In this document: piece by piece, positions 15,044 to 23,574 of the stretch
How the letters are laid out: the number at the start of each line of letters is the position of its first letter
Position numbering within the stretch: position 1 is the stretch's first letter
Assembly (NCBI RefSeq): GCF_007828865.1
Contig: NZ_VIVK01000001.1
Location: forward strand, 1,178,001-1,242,000
DNA from: Kribbella amoyensis
GTDB lineage: Bacteria; Actinomycetota; Actinomycetes; Propionibacteriales; Kribbellaceae
DNA: 64,000 nt
Reading direction: 5' to 3'
Program-made: the position numbers and the translations under genes
Notes under the pieces: generated by a model
What the model was told of the DNA's origin: nothing
Databases searched by the model: none
What the model saw: the letters and a program-made list of their open reading frames with translations, nothing else

Positions 15044-15157
15044 CTACTCCGCCGGCCAGATGGTGCGGAAGACCGCGGACCGGAGCCGGTAGAACCTGCG
15101 CCGGCTCGACTGGCGGAACGCGGGGGACAACCGGAACCGTTCGACGACGTCTCTCAC
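15044..15157 (-). CDS. Small Arg-rich ORF downstream of the Ser/Thr kinase
   Basis: A 37-codon frame starts at GTG 15157 after GTGAGGATCATT, a good ribosome site, and ends at TAG. Almost all codons (35 of 37) end in G or C, as real genes here do. The product, beginning MRDVVERFRLSPAFRQ and ending RTIWPAE, has about ten arginines and aromatic residues at regular positions, compatible with an amphipathic, membrane- or nucleic-acid-binding helix. It lies 36 bases after the kinase stop on the same strand, so it could be the last gene of that unit. No homologue is known to me, and chance cannot be excluded at this length. Confidence 0.4.
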   Translation of the reverse strand: MRDVVERFRLSPAFRQSSRRRFYRLRSAVFRTIWPAE

Positions 15158-15193
15158 AATGATCCTCACCCCCGGATCAGGTGACCGTGGCGG

Positions 15194-16843
15194 TCACGTT
15201 CTCTCATGCTGCGGCAGCGTAGACCCGCCCCGGCATTCCGCCGAAATCTCGCTGACGCCGACACCACTCGGCTTCACCACGGCACAGGCCCGCAACCCCG
15301 GCAGAGCCCGATCCTCGAAGTACCGCTGCGCCGCGAACCCGGCCCCACCACCGACCAGGAAGACCACCACGGCAGCGGCGATCCACCGGCCCTTCCGCCG
15401 CCCCACCTTCTCCGGCGCCCGCTCGACAACAGCAGTCTCGGCATCCGGGCCACCCACCGACACCCGCGCAGCACCGGCCTGCGCGGCGAAAGGCCCGCTG
15501 CCAGCCTGCGCACCACCGGACGCCGCGCCACCCTGCGGGCTCCCGGACGCCGCGCCACCGTGAGCAGTGCCGGGAGCTGCGCCGCCCTTGGTGGTGGTGC
15601 TGGAGTGCGCCGTGCCGGATGTGGCGCCGATCCGCGCTGTGTCAGCCGCAGGATCCACCGGTGCGGCGCCAGCCGCACCTCCCGGCTGGGAGGCGCCGGG
15701 AGCGACACCTGTTTGAGCGCTGCCGGGCTGGGCGGTGCCTGTTCCGGCGGCTGGTGGGGTGCTCGGAGCGGCTTGGGCTGGGGTGGCTTCGCCGGGGTCG
15801 GGTTCGGGTTTGATGGGGCTGAGGGTGCGGTGGGAGGCGGGGCCGGCGCCGGCGGTGTCGGCGGGGTCCCACCACTCGACGGTGACGGACTTCTCCACCG
15901 AGGGCTTGAAGACGGTGGGCGCGTTGGCGTCGCTGAGCGTGGTGACTCCGGGGTCTTTGCCGCCCGCATCCTTCGGTTCAGCCGGTACCACGATCGTGGC
16001 GAGCGCCGCGCCGGGGACGAAGTCGTGGGTAGTCTCGTCGAGGGCGCCGACGAGTTCGCGGGTGAAGGCGGCCACGTCGGGCCAGCGGTTCTCGCGGTTC
16101 GGGTCGAGGGCGCGGACGATCGCCGCGTCCACCTTGTCCGGGACCGCGAATCCGAGCGCGCTCGGCGGTTCCGGCGCCTTGACGCGACCGGCCGCGCCCA
16201 GGCCGTCCACCTGGTGCGGCGACCGCCCGGTCAGCGCCGCGTAGGCGACCGCGCCCAGCGAGTACTGGTCGGCGCGCTGGTCCAGCCGCTCCCCCATCGC
16301 CTGCTCGGGTGCCACGTAGGACGGCGTACCGCCCGGCATGGTGATCCGGGAGACCTCGTCCAGCGACTTGCCCAGCCCCAGGTCGGACAGGACGGCGCGC
16401 TCGCCCTCGTCCGTCCCGCGGAACAGCACGTTCGCCGGTTTCACGTCACGGTGCAGCAGCCCGCGCCGGTGCAGCGCCTGGAGACCCCGGCCGACCTGGA
16501 CCACCACGCCGATCGCGGTCGACAGGTCCAGCGGCTCCTTCTTCAACCGGTCCGCGAGCGTGCCGCGGTCGGCGTACGTCAGCACCAGGAACGGGCGGCC
16601 GTCCTCGAGCTCGCCGACGTCGTGCACCTGGACGACGTGCTCGGACTCGACCCGGCGCAGGAACCGGCCCTCCTCGAGGAACCGCCGCCGGACGGAGTCG
16701 TCGTGGGCCCAGTTCTCGGCCAGCACCTTGACCGCGACCTCGGCGTCGAGCTGCTCGTCGTAGCCGAGCCACACGGTCGCGAACCCGCCTGAGCCCAGGC
16801 GACGGCGCACGACGTACCGCCCGAGTCTGGTTGGGACCCCCAT
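15194..16843 (-). CDS. PknB-type transmembrane serine/threonine protein kinase
   Basis: This roughly 549-residue kinase has a complete N-terminal catalytic domain (residues about 8-270): glycine loop LGSGGFATVWLGY, Lys in VAVKVL, catalytic HRDVKPANVLF, a DLG in place of DFG (LSDLGLGK), and SYVAPEQAM. A 200-residue Ala/Gly/Pro/Thr-rich linker follows, then one membrane helix (IAAAVVVFLVGGGAGFAA) and an outer tail of about 45 residues with two cysteines (LRACAV and SAECRGG) that may form a disulfide. The tail is too short for PASTA domains. The start at 16843 is chosen because a CATAAT box ends exactly seven bases upstream, fitting a leaderless transcript; ATG at 16852 is the alternative. It is divergent from the sigma factor gene. 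Confidence 0.9.
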   Translation of the reverse strand: MGVPTRLGRYVVRRRLGSGGFATVWLGYDEQLDAEVAVKVLAENWAHDDSVRRRFLEEGRFLRRVESEHVVQVHDVGELEDGRPFLVLTYADRGTLADRLKKEPLDLSTAIGVVVQVGRGLQALHRRGLLHRDVKPANVLFRGTDEGERAVLSDLGLGKSLDEVSRITMPGGTPSYVAPEQAMGERLDQRADQYSLGAVAYAALTGRSPHQVDGLGAAGRVKAPEPPSALGFAVPDKVDAAIVRALDPNRENRWPDVAAFTRELVGALDETTHDFVPGAALATIVVPAEPKDAGGKDPGVTTLSDANAPTVFKPSVEKSVTVEWWDPADTAGAGPASHRTLSPIKPEPDPGEATPAQAAPSTPPAAGTGTAQPGSAQTGVAPGASQPGGAAGAAPVDPAADTARIGATSGTAHSSTTTKGGAAPGTAHGGAASGSPQGGAASGGAQAGSGPFAAQAGAARVSVGGPDAETAVVERAPEKVGRRKGRWIAAAVVVFLVGGGAGFAAQRYFEDRALPGLRACAVVKPSGVGVSEISAECRGGSTLPQHERT

Positions 16844-16849
16844 ACAAGG

Positions 16850-16856
16850 CATTATG
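16850..16856 (-). promoter_or_regulatory. Candidate -10 box for leaderless kinase transcript
   Basis: On the minus strand a CATAAT hexamer (16855 down to 16850) is followed by seven bases (GCCTTGT) and then the ATG at 16843. This is the spacing expected when transcription starts on the A of the start codon. No convincing -35 is visible in the GC-rich sequence upstream, and no Shine-Dalgarno sequence precedes the ATG. Confidence 0.4.
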
Positions 16857-16905
16857 GATCACTGGGAGTCCCCCGCCCCGGGGACCGGCGACAGCGAAGG
16901 CGGAG

Positions 16906-17466
16906 ATGAGCGAGACCAGCAGCCCGACCGACGACCTCGGCGTCCTGGCCGAGCGGGCCCAGGGCGGTGACAAGAACGCCCTGGACGACCTGCTCCGGCT
17001 GGTCCACCCGCGGGTCCTGCGGATCTGCCGCAGCGTGCTGCCGTACTCCGCGGACGCCGAGGACGCGGCCCAGGAGGCGCTGCTCAACATCGCCACCAAG
17101 ATCAACACCTACTCCGGCCGCAGCAGCTTCTCCACCTGGGTCCACTCCGTCGCGGCGAATTCGGCCCGCTCGACGTACCGCAAGCTCAAGCGGTCCGCCC
17201 AGGCCGCGCACAACCCGGAGACGATGGACCGACCGGACCCGCGCACCACCAGCGTCATCGCCGGCACCCGGCTGGACCTGCTGGAGGCGCTGGAGACGCT
17301 GGAGCGGGACCGGCCGCAGATGGTCACCCCGCTCGTCCTGCGGGACGTGTACGGGCTCTCCTACGAGGAGATCGCGGCCGAGGTCGGCGCCCCGCTGGGC
17401 ACGGTGAAGTCCCGGATCCACGACGCCCGCGAGGTCGTCCGGCCGCTGCTGCGCCCCAAGGACTGA
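16906..17466 (+). CDS. ECF-type RNA polymerase sigma factor
   Basis: This 186-residue factor contains region 2 (residues about 25-95: ALDDLLRLVHPRVLRICRSV, YSADAEDAAQEALLNIATK) and region 4 (about 130-180: LVLRDVYGLSYEEIAAEVGAPLGTVKSRIHDAR). It directs RNA polymerase to a specific promoter set. The start at ATG 16906 follows AAGGCGGAG; an in-frame ATG lies 75 bases upstream but inside the divergent kinase gene. No anti-sigma gene follows. Its divergent neighbour is a PknB-type kinase, which suggests control by phosphorylation, as known for some kinase-linked ECF groups. That link is inferred from position only. Confidence 0.92.
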   Translation: MSETSSPTDDLGVLAERAQGGDKNALDDLLRLVHPRVLRICRSVLPYSADAEDAAQEALLNIATKINTYSGRSSFSTWVHSVAANSARSTYRKLKRSAQAAHNPETMDRPDPRTTSVIAGTRLDLLEALETLERDRPQMVTPLVLRDVYGLSYEEIAAEVGAPLGTVKSRIHDAREVVRPLLRPKD

Positions 17467-17525
17467 TCCGCGGACTTTGCCCGGCACCGGGCAGGTAGTC
17501 GGCTTGTGACTTTGTGATGCCGTTC

Positions 17526-17552
17526 GGCCGCGTCCGGTCGCGGCCCGGTTTT
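17526..17552 (+). terminator. Intrinsic terminator after the sigma factor gene
   Basis: GGCCGCG (17526-17532) pairs with CGCGGCC (17539-17545) over seven bases with a six-base loop and is followed by CGGTTTT. A weaker stem (TGCCCG/CGGGCA, 17478-17493) precedes it. The pair separates the sigma factor gene from the dihydroxyacetone kinase operon. Confidence 0.7.
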
Positions 17553-17595
17553 CGCCCCTCTACCTCTTCGGTGTCCGGTGTGCTCAGATGGGCTT

Positions 17596-18600
17596 ATGAA
17601 GAAGCTCATCAACGACCCTGCCGATGTTGTGAGTGAAGCGTTGCGTGGGCTGGTGGCCGCGCATCCCGAGCAGGTCCGGGTGGATCTCGAGAACCGGATC
17701 GTCTACCGCAAGGACGCCCCCCGGGCCGGCAAGGTCGGGCTGATCTCGGGCGGTGGCTCCGGGCACGAGCCGATGCACGGCGGGTTCGTCGGGCTGGGCA
17801 TGCTGGACGCCGCCTGTGCGGGCGAGGTGTTCACCTCGCCGGTGCCGGACCAGATGATGGCCGCGACCAAGGAGGTCGACGCCGGCGCCGGGGTCCTGCA
17901 CATCGTGAAGAACTACACCGGCGACGTGATGAACTTCGAGATGGCCGCCGAGATGGCCGCCGCCGAGGCCGGGACCGAGGTGCAGTCGGTCGTCACCAAC
18001 GACGACGTCGCCGTCCAGGACAGCCTCTACACGGCCGGCCGCCGCGGTGTCGGCGTGACCGTGCTGCTGGAGAAGCTGGTCGGCGCCGCCGCCGAGGAGG
18101 GCCGCCCGCTGCAGGAGATCGCCGACCTGGCCCGCCGGGTCAACGACAACGGCCGCAGCATGGGGATGGCGCTCACCTCGTGCACCGTGCCGGCCGCGGG
18201 CAAGCCGACGTTCGAGCTGGCCGAGAACGAGATGGAGGTCGGCATCGGCATCCACGGCGAGCCCGGCCGCCAGCGCCTGCCGATGGCGCCGGCCAAGGAG
18301 ATCGCGGCGCTGCTGGTCGACCCGGTGGTCTCCGACCTCCCGTACCGGCAGGGCGACTCGGTGATTGCCTTCGTCAACGGCATGGGCGGGACCCCGCTGA
18401 TCGAGCTGTACCTGATGTACAACGAGGTCCGGCAGTTGCTGGACAGCGCCGGGATCACGGTGGCCCGGTCGCTGGTCGGCAACTACATCACCTCGCTGGA
18501 GATGGCCGGCTGCTCGGTCACGCTGCTCAAGGTGGACGACGACCTGGTACGGCTCTGGGACGCGCCCGTGAACACCCCCGGCCTACGCTGGGGCGCGTGA
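17596..18600 (+). CDS. dhaK: Dihydroxyacetone kinase subunit DhaK
   Basis: This 334-residue cytoplasmic subunit binds dihydroxyacetone covalently. The hemiaminal-forming His is His220 in the GIGIHGEPG motif, and the N-terminal [16 protein letters not shown] substrate-site loop is intact. Length and motifs match PTS-dependent DhaK, which takes phosphate from DhaL-bound ADP rather than from free ATP. An upstream in-frame ATG exists, but MKKLINDP is the normal DhaK opening. It overlaps dhaL by four bases (GTGA), and dhaM follows, so the operon is dhaK-dhaL-dhaM. No regulator gene is next to it. Confidence 0.95.
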   Translation: MKKLINDPADVVSEALRGLVAAHPEQVRVDLENRIVYRKDAPRAGKVGLISGGGSGHEPMHGGFVGLGMLDAACAGEVFTSPVPDQMMAATKEVDAGAGVLHIVKNYTGDVMNFEMAAEMAAAEAGTEVQSVVTNDDVAVQDSLYTAGRRGVGVTVLLEKLVGAAAEEGRPLQEIADLARRVNDNGRSMGMALTSCTVPAAGKPTFELAENEMEVGIGIHGEPGRQRLPMAPAKEIAALLVDPVVSDLPYRQGDSVIAFVNGMGGTPLIELYLMYNEVRQLLDSAGITVARSLVGNYITSLEMAGCSVTLLKVDDDLVRLWDAPVNTPGLRWGA

Positions 18601-19223
18601 GCATGGGAGTCGACACCTTCGAGAGCTGGCTGCGCGACCTGGCGAGCACGCTGCACGACAACGCGGCGTACCTGACCGAGCTCGACTCGGCGATCGGCGA
18701 CGCGGACCACGGCAGCAACATGGACCGTGGCTTCCAGGCGGTGGTCGCGGTGCTCGACGAGACCACCTTCGCGGCGCCCGACGAGATGCTGAAGAAGGCC
18801 GGGATGACGCTGGTCAGCAAGGTCGGCGGGGCGAGCGGGCCGCTGTACGGCACGTTCTTCCTCCGCTTTGGGACCGCGCTGACCGGCGCCGAGATCACCC
18901 CGGCCTCGCTCGGCGAGGCGCTGAAGGCGGGGGTCGGCGGCATCCTCCAGCGCGGCAAGCCGGAGCTCGGCGACAAGACGATGTACGACGCGTGGGCGCC
19001 GGCGCTGGCGGCGTACGACGAGGCGGTCGCGGGTGGTTCCGACGTGCACGGCGCCCTGGTCGCGGCGGCCGAGGCGGCCGCCAAGGGCCGGGACGCGACG
19101 GTACCGCTGGTCGCGCGCAAGGGTCGCGCGAGCTACCTCGGCGAACGCAGCGCCGGCCACCAGGACCCGGGCGCGACCAGCACGACCCTGGTACTGGAGT
19201 CCGCTGCCCGCACGCTCGGATGA
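18597..19223 (+). CDS. dhaL: Dihydroxyacetone kinase subunit DhaL
   Basis: This 208-residue subunit carries the ADP that serves as the phosphoryl carrier between DhaM and DhaK. The metal/nucleotide motif is clear: [13 protein letters not shown] near residue 30, and the [13 protein letters not shown] and [14 protein letters not shown] segments. The GTG at 18597 overlaps the dhaK stop; the in-frame ATG at 18603 (MGVDTF) is an alternative start two codons later. The gene ends 31 bases before dhaM. Confidence 0.95.
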   Translation: MSMGVDTFESWLRDLASTLHDNAAYLTELDSAIGDADHGSNMDRGFQAVVAVLDETTFAAPDEMLKKAGMTLVSKVGGASGPLYGTFFLRFGTALTGAEITPASLGEALKAGVGGILQRGKPELGDKTMYDAWAPALAAYDEAVAGGSDVHGALVAAAEAAAKGRDATVPLVARKGRASYLGERSAGHQDPGATSTTLVLESAARTLG

Positions 19224-19254
19224 CACCAGCCCGCGAGTGCCCGGAGGCGGCGGC

Positions 19255-21894
19255 ATGATCGGCATCGTGGTGGTGTCGCACAGCCGCGCGTTGGCGGATG
19301 CGGCGGTGGGGCTCGCTGCGGAGATGGTTGCCGAAGACAACCGGCCGGTGATCGCGGTGGCGGCCGGGTTGGACGCGAGCACGTTCGGGACCGACGCGGC
19401 CGCTGTCGCGGAGGCGATCGCCGAGGCGGACAGCCCGGACGGGGTGCTCGTGCTGCTCGATCTCGGGAGCGCGATTCTCAGTGCGGAGATGGCGCTGGAG
19501 TTCGTCGATCCTGAGGTGGCTGGGCGGGTGGTGCTGTCGAGTGCGCCGTTGGTCGAGGGGTTGGTCGCGGCGGCGGTGACCGCGTCGACGGGGGCGTCGC
19601 TCGAGGCGGTTGTCGCGGAGGCTGGGCGGGGGTTGGCGGGGAAGCAGGATCACCTTGGTGATGTGGTGGCCGAGGTTGGTGCGGAGGTTGCTGCCGGCGA
19701 CGAGCTGGAGATCGAGGTGCTGGTGGGGAACGAGCATGGGTTGCATGCTCGGCCGGCGGCTCGGTTGGTGGGGTTGGTGGGGTCGTTCGAGGCGGTCGTG
19801 ACGGTGACGGATCTCGATACCGGGCGGGGGCCGGTCGATGCGGGGAGTTTGAGTCTTGTTGCGACGTTGAACGCGCAGCAGGGGCATCGGTTGCGGGTGG
19901 GGGCTGCTGGGGAGCAGGCGGCTGAGGCGCTCGAGGCGGTTCGGTCGTTGGCTGAGCGGAACTTTGATGATGAACCTGTTTCCGGCGCCGCGGTGGTTGA
20001 CGGAGCTGGTGGAGCCGGCGTTGCTGGAGGTGCTGTCGGCGCGGTCGCGCCAGCTGGAATTGAGGTGGGTGCTGGCGGGGAGGGCGCTGCTGGGGCTGGT
20101 GACGCTGGTGGAGCGGGCGTTGCTGGAGGTGCTGTCGGCGCGGTCGCGCCAGCTGGAATTGAGGTGGGTGCTGGCGGGGAGGGCGCTGCTGGGGCTGGTG
20201 ACGCTGGTGGAGCGGGCGTTGCTGGAGGTGCTGTCGGCGCGGTCGTGCCAGCTCGGTCTGGGGTAGGTGGGTCTGGGCTTGATGTTGCTTTGGGGGCGGC
20301 TGTTGTTTGGGTTTCTGAGGTTGATCTGAGTCGGTACGTGGCTGGGAGTACTGCTGAGGAGCGGGGGCGGTCTGCGGAGGCTCGGGGGGTTGCTGGGCGG
20401 GCGTTGGAGGGGTTGCGGGCCGAGACCGAGGTGCGGGTCGGGGTTGCTGAGGCGGGGATCTTCGAGGCTCAGGCTGCTTTGCTCGGTGATCCTGCGCAGT
20501 TGCGGACGATCGAGCGGGCGATCGACCGCGGCTCCAGTGCTCCCGATGCCTGGCGGGCGACGCTCACCGAATTGGCTGAGGCTTTCGAGCAGCTTGATGA
20601 TGCTTATCAGCGGGAGCGGGCCCAGGACGTTCGCAGTGTGCGCGACCGGGTACTCCGCGCGCTGACCGGCGTCGAGGAGGTCGAGCCGCCCGCGGACGGA
20701 GTACTCGTGGTTCGCGAGCTGGATGCCGCGACCGCGGCGACGATCGACGCGGAGCAAGTGGCCGGGATCGCGATCCGGGCTGCGGGAACCACCGGGCACG
20801 GGGTGATCGTGGCTCGGTCGCGCGGGATTCCGTTGATCACCGGGATCGGTGACGTCGAGGTGCGCGACGGTGTGCGGGTCGGGTTCGACGCGCGGACCGG
20901 GGTCTTCGTGGTCGATCCCGACGAGGACGCGTTCCGGGCGACGATCCGGGAGCGTGCCGCCGAGCGTGAGGTCGCCCTCGCCGAGGCCGATCAGCCCGCG
21001 ACCACGACGGACGGGCGGACGATCCCGGTCTTCGCGAACGTCGGCTCGGTCCAGGACGCGCGGGACGCCCGGGGCGCGGACGGCTCCGGGCTCGTACGGA
21101 CCGAGGTGTTGTTCGGGGATCGGCGGACCGCCCCGACGACCGCCGAGCAGGCCGAGGTGTTCCGGGCGATCGCGGCCGCGCTGGACGGCCGGCCGATCAC
21201 GATCCGCACCTGGGACATCGGCGGCGACAAGCCGTTGCCGTTCCTCCCCCAGCCGCCCGAGGCGAACCCGTTCCTCGGCGAACGCGGGCTGCGGGTCTTC
21301 CGCCGTCGCCCGGACCTGCTCCGCGACCAACTGCGGGCGGTCCGCGAGGTCGCCGCGGAGACACCGGTACTGGTGATGTTCCCGATGGTGACCACTGTCG
21401 AGGAAGTTGCCTGGGGCATCGAACAGCTGGACGCGCTCGGATCCCGGCCGGACGGGCTGAAGATCGGCATCATGGTCGAGGTCCCGGCCGCCGCGCTCCG
21501 GGTCGGGCGGCTCGCCGAGCGACTCGACTTCGTCAGCATCGGCACCAACGACCTGACCCAGTACACGACGGCCGCCGACCGGACGAACACGGCCGTCGCC
21601 GCTCTCGCCGACGGCCTCGACCCCGCGGTACTGCAGCTCATCGCGACCGTGGTCAGCTCAGTACCGGCCGGCGTCGAGGTGGCCGTCTGCGGTGACCTCG
21701 CCAGCGACCCGGCCGCCGCGTCGCTGCTGGTCGGGCTGGGCGTCCAGGAGCTGAGCGCGGTCGGCCCACAAGTCCCGCTGGTGAAGGCGAAACTGCGCCG
21801 CCTCGCCTACGCCGACGCGGCCGCCCTCGCCACCGAAGCCCTCGACTGCGCGAGCGCCACCGAGGTCCGCGAGCTCCTCAAACGCACCAGCTAG
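19255..21894 (+). CDS. dhaM: Multidomain DhaM: EIIA-HPr-complete Enzyme I phosphotransferase
   Basis: This 879-residue cytoplasmic protein should carry phosphate from PEP to DhaL in one chain. Residues 1-130 are an EIIA-Dha/mannose-type domain (His9 in VVSHSRAL). Residues about 152-240 are HPr (His164 in NEHGLHARPAAR). Residues 251-333 are a Gly/Ala/Val linker made of a 33-residue repeat. The remainder is a full Enzyme I with phospho-His515 in TTGHGVIVARS, the PEP-site motifs GLVRTEVLF and IRTWDIGGDKPL, and active-site Cys812 in AVCGDLASD. E. coli DhaM (about 470 residues) has only a truncated EI, so this version is more complete. The ATG at 19255 follows GGAGGCGG. The His motif differs from the usual GGRTSH. 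Confidence 0.92.
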   Translation: MIGIVVVSHSRALADAAVGLAAEMVAEDNRPVIAVAAGLDASTFGTDAAAVAEAIAEADSPDGVLVLLDLGSAILSAEMALEFVDPEVAGRVVLSSAPLVEGLVAAAVTASTGASLEAVVAEAGRGLAGKQDHLGDVVAEVGAEVAAGDELEIEVLVGNEHGLHARPAARLVGLVGSFEAVVTVTDLDTGRGPVDAGSLSLVATLNAQQGHRLRVGAAGEQAAEALEAVRSLAERNFDDEPVSGAAVVDGAGGAGVAGGAVGAVAPAGIEVGAGGEGAAGAGDAGGAGVAGGAVGAVAPAGIEVGAGGEGAAGAGDAGGAGVAGGAVGAVVPARSGVGGSGLDVALGAAVVWVSEVDLSRYVAGSTAEERGRSAEARGVAGRALEGLRAETEVRVGVAEAGIFEAQAALLGDPAQLRTIERAIDRGSSAPDAWRATLTELAEAFEQLDDAYQRERAQDVRSVRDRVLRALTGVEEVEPPADGVLVVRELDAATAATIDAEQVAGIAIRAAGTTGHGVIVARSRGIPLITGIGDVEVRDGVRVGFDARTGVFVVDPDEDAFRATIRERAAEREVALAEADQPATTTDGRTIPVFANVGSVQDARDARGADGSGLVRTEVLFGDRRTAPTTAEQAEVFRAIAAALDGRPITIRTWDIGGDKPLPFLPQPPEANPFLGERGLRVFRRRPDLLRDQLRAVREVAAETPVLVMFPMVTTVEEVAWGIEQLDALGSRPDGLKIGIMVEVPAAALRVGRLAERLDFVSIGTNDLTQYTTAADRTNTAVAALADGLDPAVLQLIATVVSSVPAGVEVAVCGDLASDPAAASLLVGLGVQELSAVGPQVPLVKAKLRRLAYADAAALATEALDCASATEVRELLKRTS
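20005..20253 (+). repeat. 99-bp tandem repeat, about 2.5 copies, in the DhaM linker
   Basis: Nearly identical units begin at 20005, 20104 and 20203, each starting GCTGGTGGAG; the third is cut off at about 20253. Each unit encodes 33 residues rich in Gly, Ala and Val with one Pro-Ala-Gly-Ile-Glu block, so length variation keeps the reading frame. The copies differ at only a few bases, which points to recent duplication or active homogenisation. Codons here use GGT, GCT and GTT more than the flanking genes do. Confidence 0.95.
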
Positions 21895-21895
21895 C

Positions 21896-22549
21896 TCAGC
21901 GGGCGTAGTAGAGCAGCTCGACGATGTTGTACCCCGAGGTCTGCTCGGCCTTGACCGGCAGGGCGTACGACTCTCCCGGCTCCACGTACCGCACGCCGGT
22001 GAGCGGCTCGGTCGACAGATCCAGGTCGACCACGAGCGACGGGTACGCCCCGGTCCGCCAGGTGTACGCCGCGCCCGCGTCCGGGGTGACGTGGCGGACC
22101 CGGACATCGTCGTCCTCCAGCACCACCTTCGCCGGAATTTCGCCCGCCTCCGCGAACCCGGCCTCGGCCACGCCGGCGGGCGCGTCGTACGGCGTACCCG
22201 ACGCCTCCTCGCCGAGATCGAGCACCTCGATCAGCCGGTTCCGGTACGGCGCGTCGCCGTCGTTGGTGAGCATGTGCACCGGGGACACCGCCCGGTACAC
22301 CGAGCCGCCGACGGTCTCGCTCAGCTGCCGCGCCGGGCTGCCGTCGAGCCAGTCCATGTGACACGGCGAGGTCGACAGGCAGAGCACGACGTAAGGGTTG
22401 TGGTGCAGGTGCCAGCCCTGCGCCTCGCCCGGGTCGAGGGCGACCTCCCAGACCCGGACGCGGCCGTTCTCGAACACCACCCGGGTGCCGATCTCACCGA
22501 GCACGACCTCGGTACCGTCCGGGGCGGTGGCTGTGGTGCCTGCGGTCAT
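21896..22549 (-). CDS. Bicupin-domain protein
   Basis: This 217-residue protein contains two cupin-like halves. The first has VRVWEVALDPGEAQGWHLHHNPYVV (residues about 30-54) with clustered His residues that suit metal binding. The second has VRVRHVTPDAGAAYTWRTGAYPSLVV (about 145-170) with a similar beta pattern but fewer metal ligands. Cupins include dioxygenases, isomerases and binding proteins; the exact role is unknown. It is convergent with dhaM, with one base between the stops. The downstream neighbour on its own strand is a GNAT gene, 15 bases upstream of its start. Confidence 0.75.
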   Translation of the reverse strand: MTAGTTATAPDGTEVVLGEIGTRVVFENGRVRVWEVALDPGEAQGWHLHHNPYVVLCLSTSPCHMDWLDGSPARQLSETVGGSVYRAVSPVHMLTNDGDAPYRNRLIEVLDLGEEASGTPYDAPAGVAEAGFAEAGEIPAKVVLEDDDVRVRHVTPDAGAAYTWRTGAYPSLVVDLDLSTEPLTGVRYVEPGESYALPVKAEQTSGYNIVELLYYAR

Positions 22550-22564
22550 GGTCTGTCTCTCCGA

Positions 22565-23110
22565 TCAGTCGACGGCGCGTTCCATCGCGACCCCACCCAG
22601 CACGACTCCGTCAGGCATGGTCAGGTCGGTGTGCTCCACCTCGGTGAAGCCGAAGGCCTGGTACAGCGGGACGCCGGGCAGCGTCGCCATCAGCGCGAGC
22701 GTGCCGAACCCCTCGACCCGGGCGGCGTCGACGCACGCGGTGAGGATCGCCCGGCCGAGACCGCGCCGGGTCCAGTCGCCGCGGACGAACATCGCCCGGA
22801 TCCGGGCCGGCTCGGTCGCCGGGTCGAGCAGCCGCGCGTCGGCGCCGGCGTCGGTCCCGTTGTAGAGCTTGTTCCGCCGGCTCCAGCCGCCGCAGGCCAC
22901 GATCTCGCCGGCCGCCTCGTGCACGTAGTACGTGCCGTCCTCGATCAGCGCGAGGTCCAGGACGGCGATGTGGGTCGCCGCGCTCGCGGTCTGCCGCTCG
23001 TCGTAGTACGCCGGGAACAGCGCGCGCACCGAGGAGCGTGCCAGCTCCGCGATCGCGGGCGCGTCGGCGGGGACGGCCAGGCGTTGCACGGCGGTCGGGG
23101 CATCGGTCAC
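22565..23110 (-). CDS. GNAT family N-acetyltransferase
   Basis: This 181-residue enzyme has the acetyl-CoA binding signature around residue 115 (MFVRGDWTRRGLGRAILTAC), corresponding to motif A (RxxGxG/A), and a C-terminal LYQAFGFTEVEH block, typical of motif B. The first part (VQRLAVPADAPAIAELARSS) is the standard N-terminal helix. The family acetylates amines on small molecules or proteins; the substrate is unknown. It is in the same orientation as the cupin and YnfA genes, with 15 bases to each, so they may share a transcript. Confidence 0.88.
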   Translation of the reverse strand: MTDAPTAVQRLAVPADAPAIAELARSSVRALFPAYYDERQTASAATHIAVLDLALIEDGTYYVHEAAGEIVACGGWSRRNKLYNGTDAGADARLLDPATEPARIRAMFVRGDWTRRGLGRAILTACVDAARVEGFGTLALMATLPGVPLYQAFGFTEVEHTDLTMPDGVVLGGVAMERAVD

Positions 23111-23124
23111 GACGCCAGGCTATT

Positions 23125-23457
23125 TCAGGACCTGGGCGCGTACATGATCAGGCCCACCCCGGCGAGACAGACCGCCGCCCCGATCAGGTCCCACCGGTCC
23201 GGGCGGAACCCGTCCAGCACCATTCCCCAGAGCAACGACCCGGCCACGAAGACCCCGCCGTACGCGGCGAGGATCCGGCCGAAGTGGGCGTCCGGCTGCA
23301 ACGTCGCGACGAACCCGTAGGCGCCGAGGGCAAGGATCCCGCCCAGGACCCAGAGCACGCCCCGGTGCTCGCGGACGCCCTGCCAGACCAGCCAGGCCCC
23401 GCCGATCTCCGCCAGCGCGGCCAGCCCGAACAACGCGATCGATCGCAGCGCGGTCAT
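23125..23457 (-). CDS. ynfA: YnfA family small membrane protein (UPF0060)
   Basis: This 110-residue protein has four predicted transmembrane helices and the YnfA pattern: [18 protein letters not shown] near the N-terminus, [24 protein letters not shown] centrally, and the [20 protein letters not shown] end. The fold resembles small multidrug resistance transporters, and some members export cationic compounds. It lies 14 bases upstream of the GNAT gene on the same strand. The true role here is unknown. Confidence 0.9.
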   Translation of the reverse strand: MTALRSIALFGLAALAEIGGAWLVWQGVREHRGVLWVLGGILALGAYGFVATLQPDAHFGRILAAYGGVFVAGSLLWGMVLDGFRPDRWDLIGAAVCLAGVGLIMYAPRS

Positions 23458-23574
23458 GTCCGCAGCCTACGAGGCGGGGCCCGCGGACGGTCATCGGACT
23501 GTGCGGCCGAGCAGGCCCCGGGTGCAACCTTCGTCGGGTGAAATGGGACGCGGGGTGCCGGACATGTGGGAGGT

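Noticed and set aside
15181..15197. GTGACCG/CGGTCAC hairpin at the end of the kinase gene as a terminator
   Set aside because: The stem overlaps the stop codon, the loop is only three bases and there is no U-tract. It is too weak to annotate as a terminator.
20005..20253. Possible CRISPR array
   Set aside because: The repeats are directly adjacent, 99 bp long, without spacers, and in frame with dhaM.
19964..20266. 100-codon frame over the 99-bp repeat in a second reading frame
   Set aside because: It looks like repeated Leu-rich helices (ERALLEVLSARS), but it has no ribosome site and the dhaM frame explains the repeat; the alternative frame is a by-product of the repeat being free of stops.
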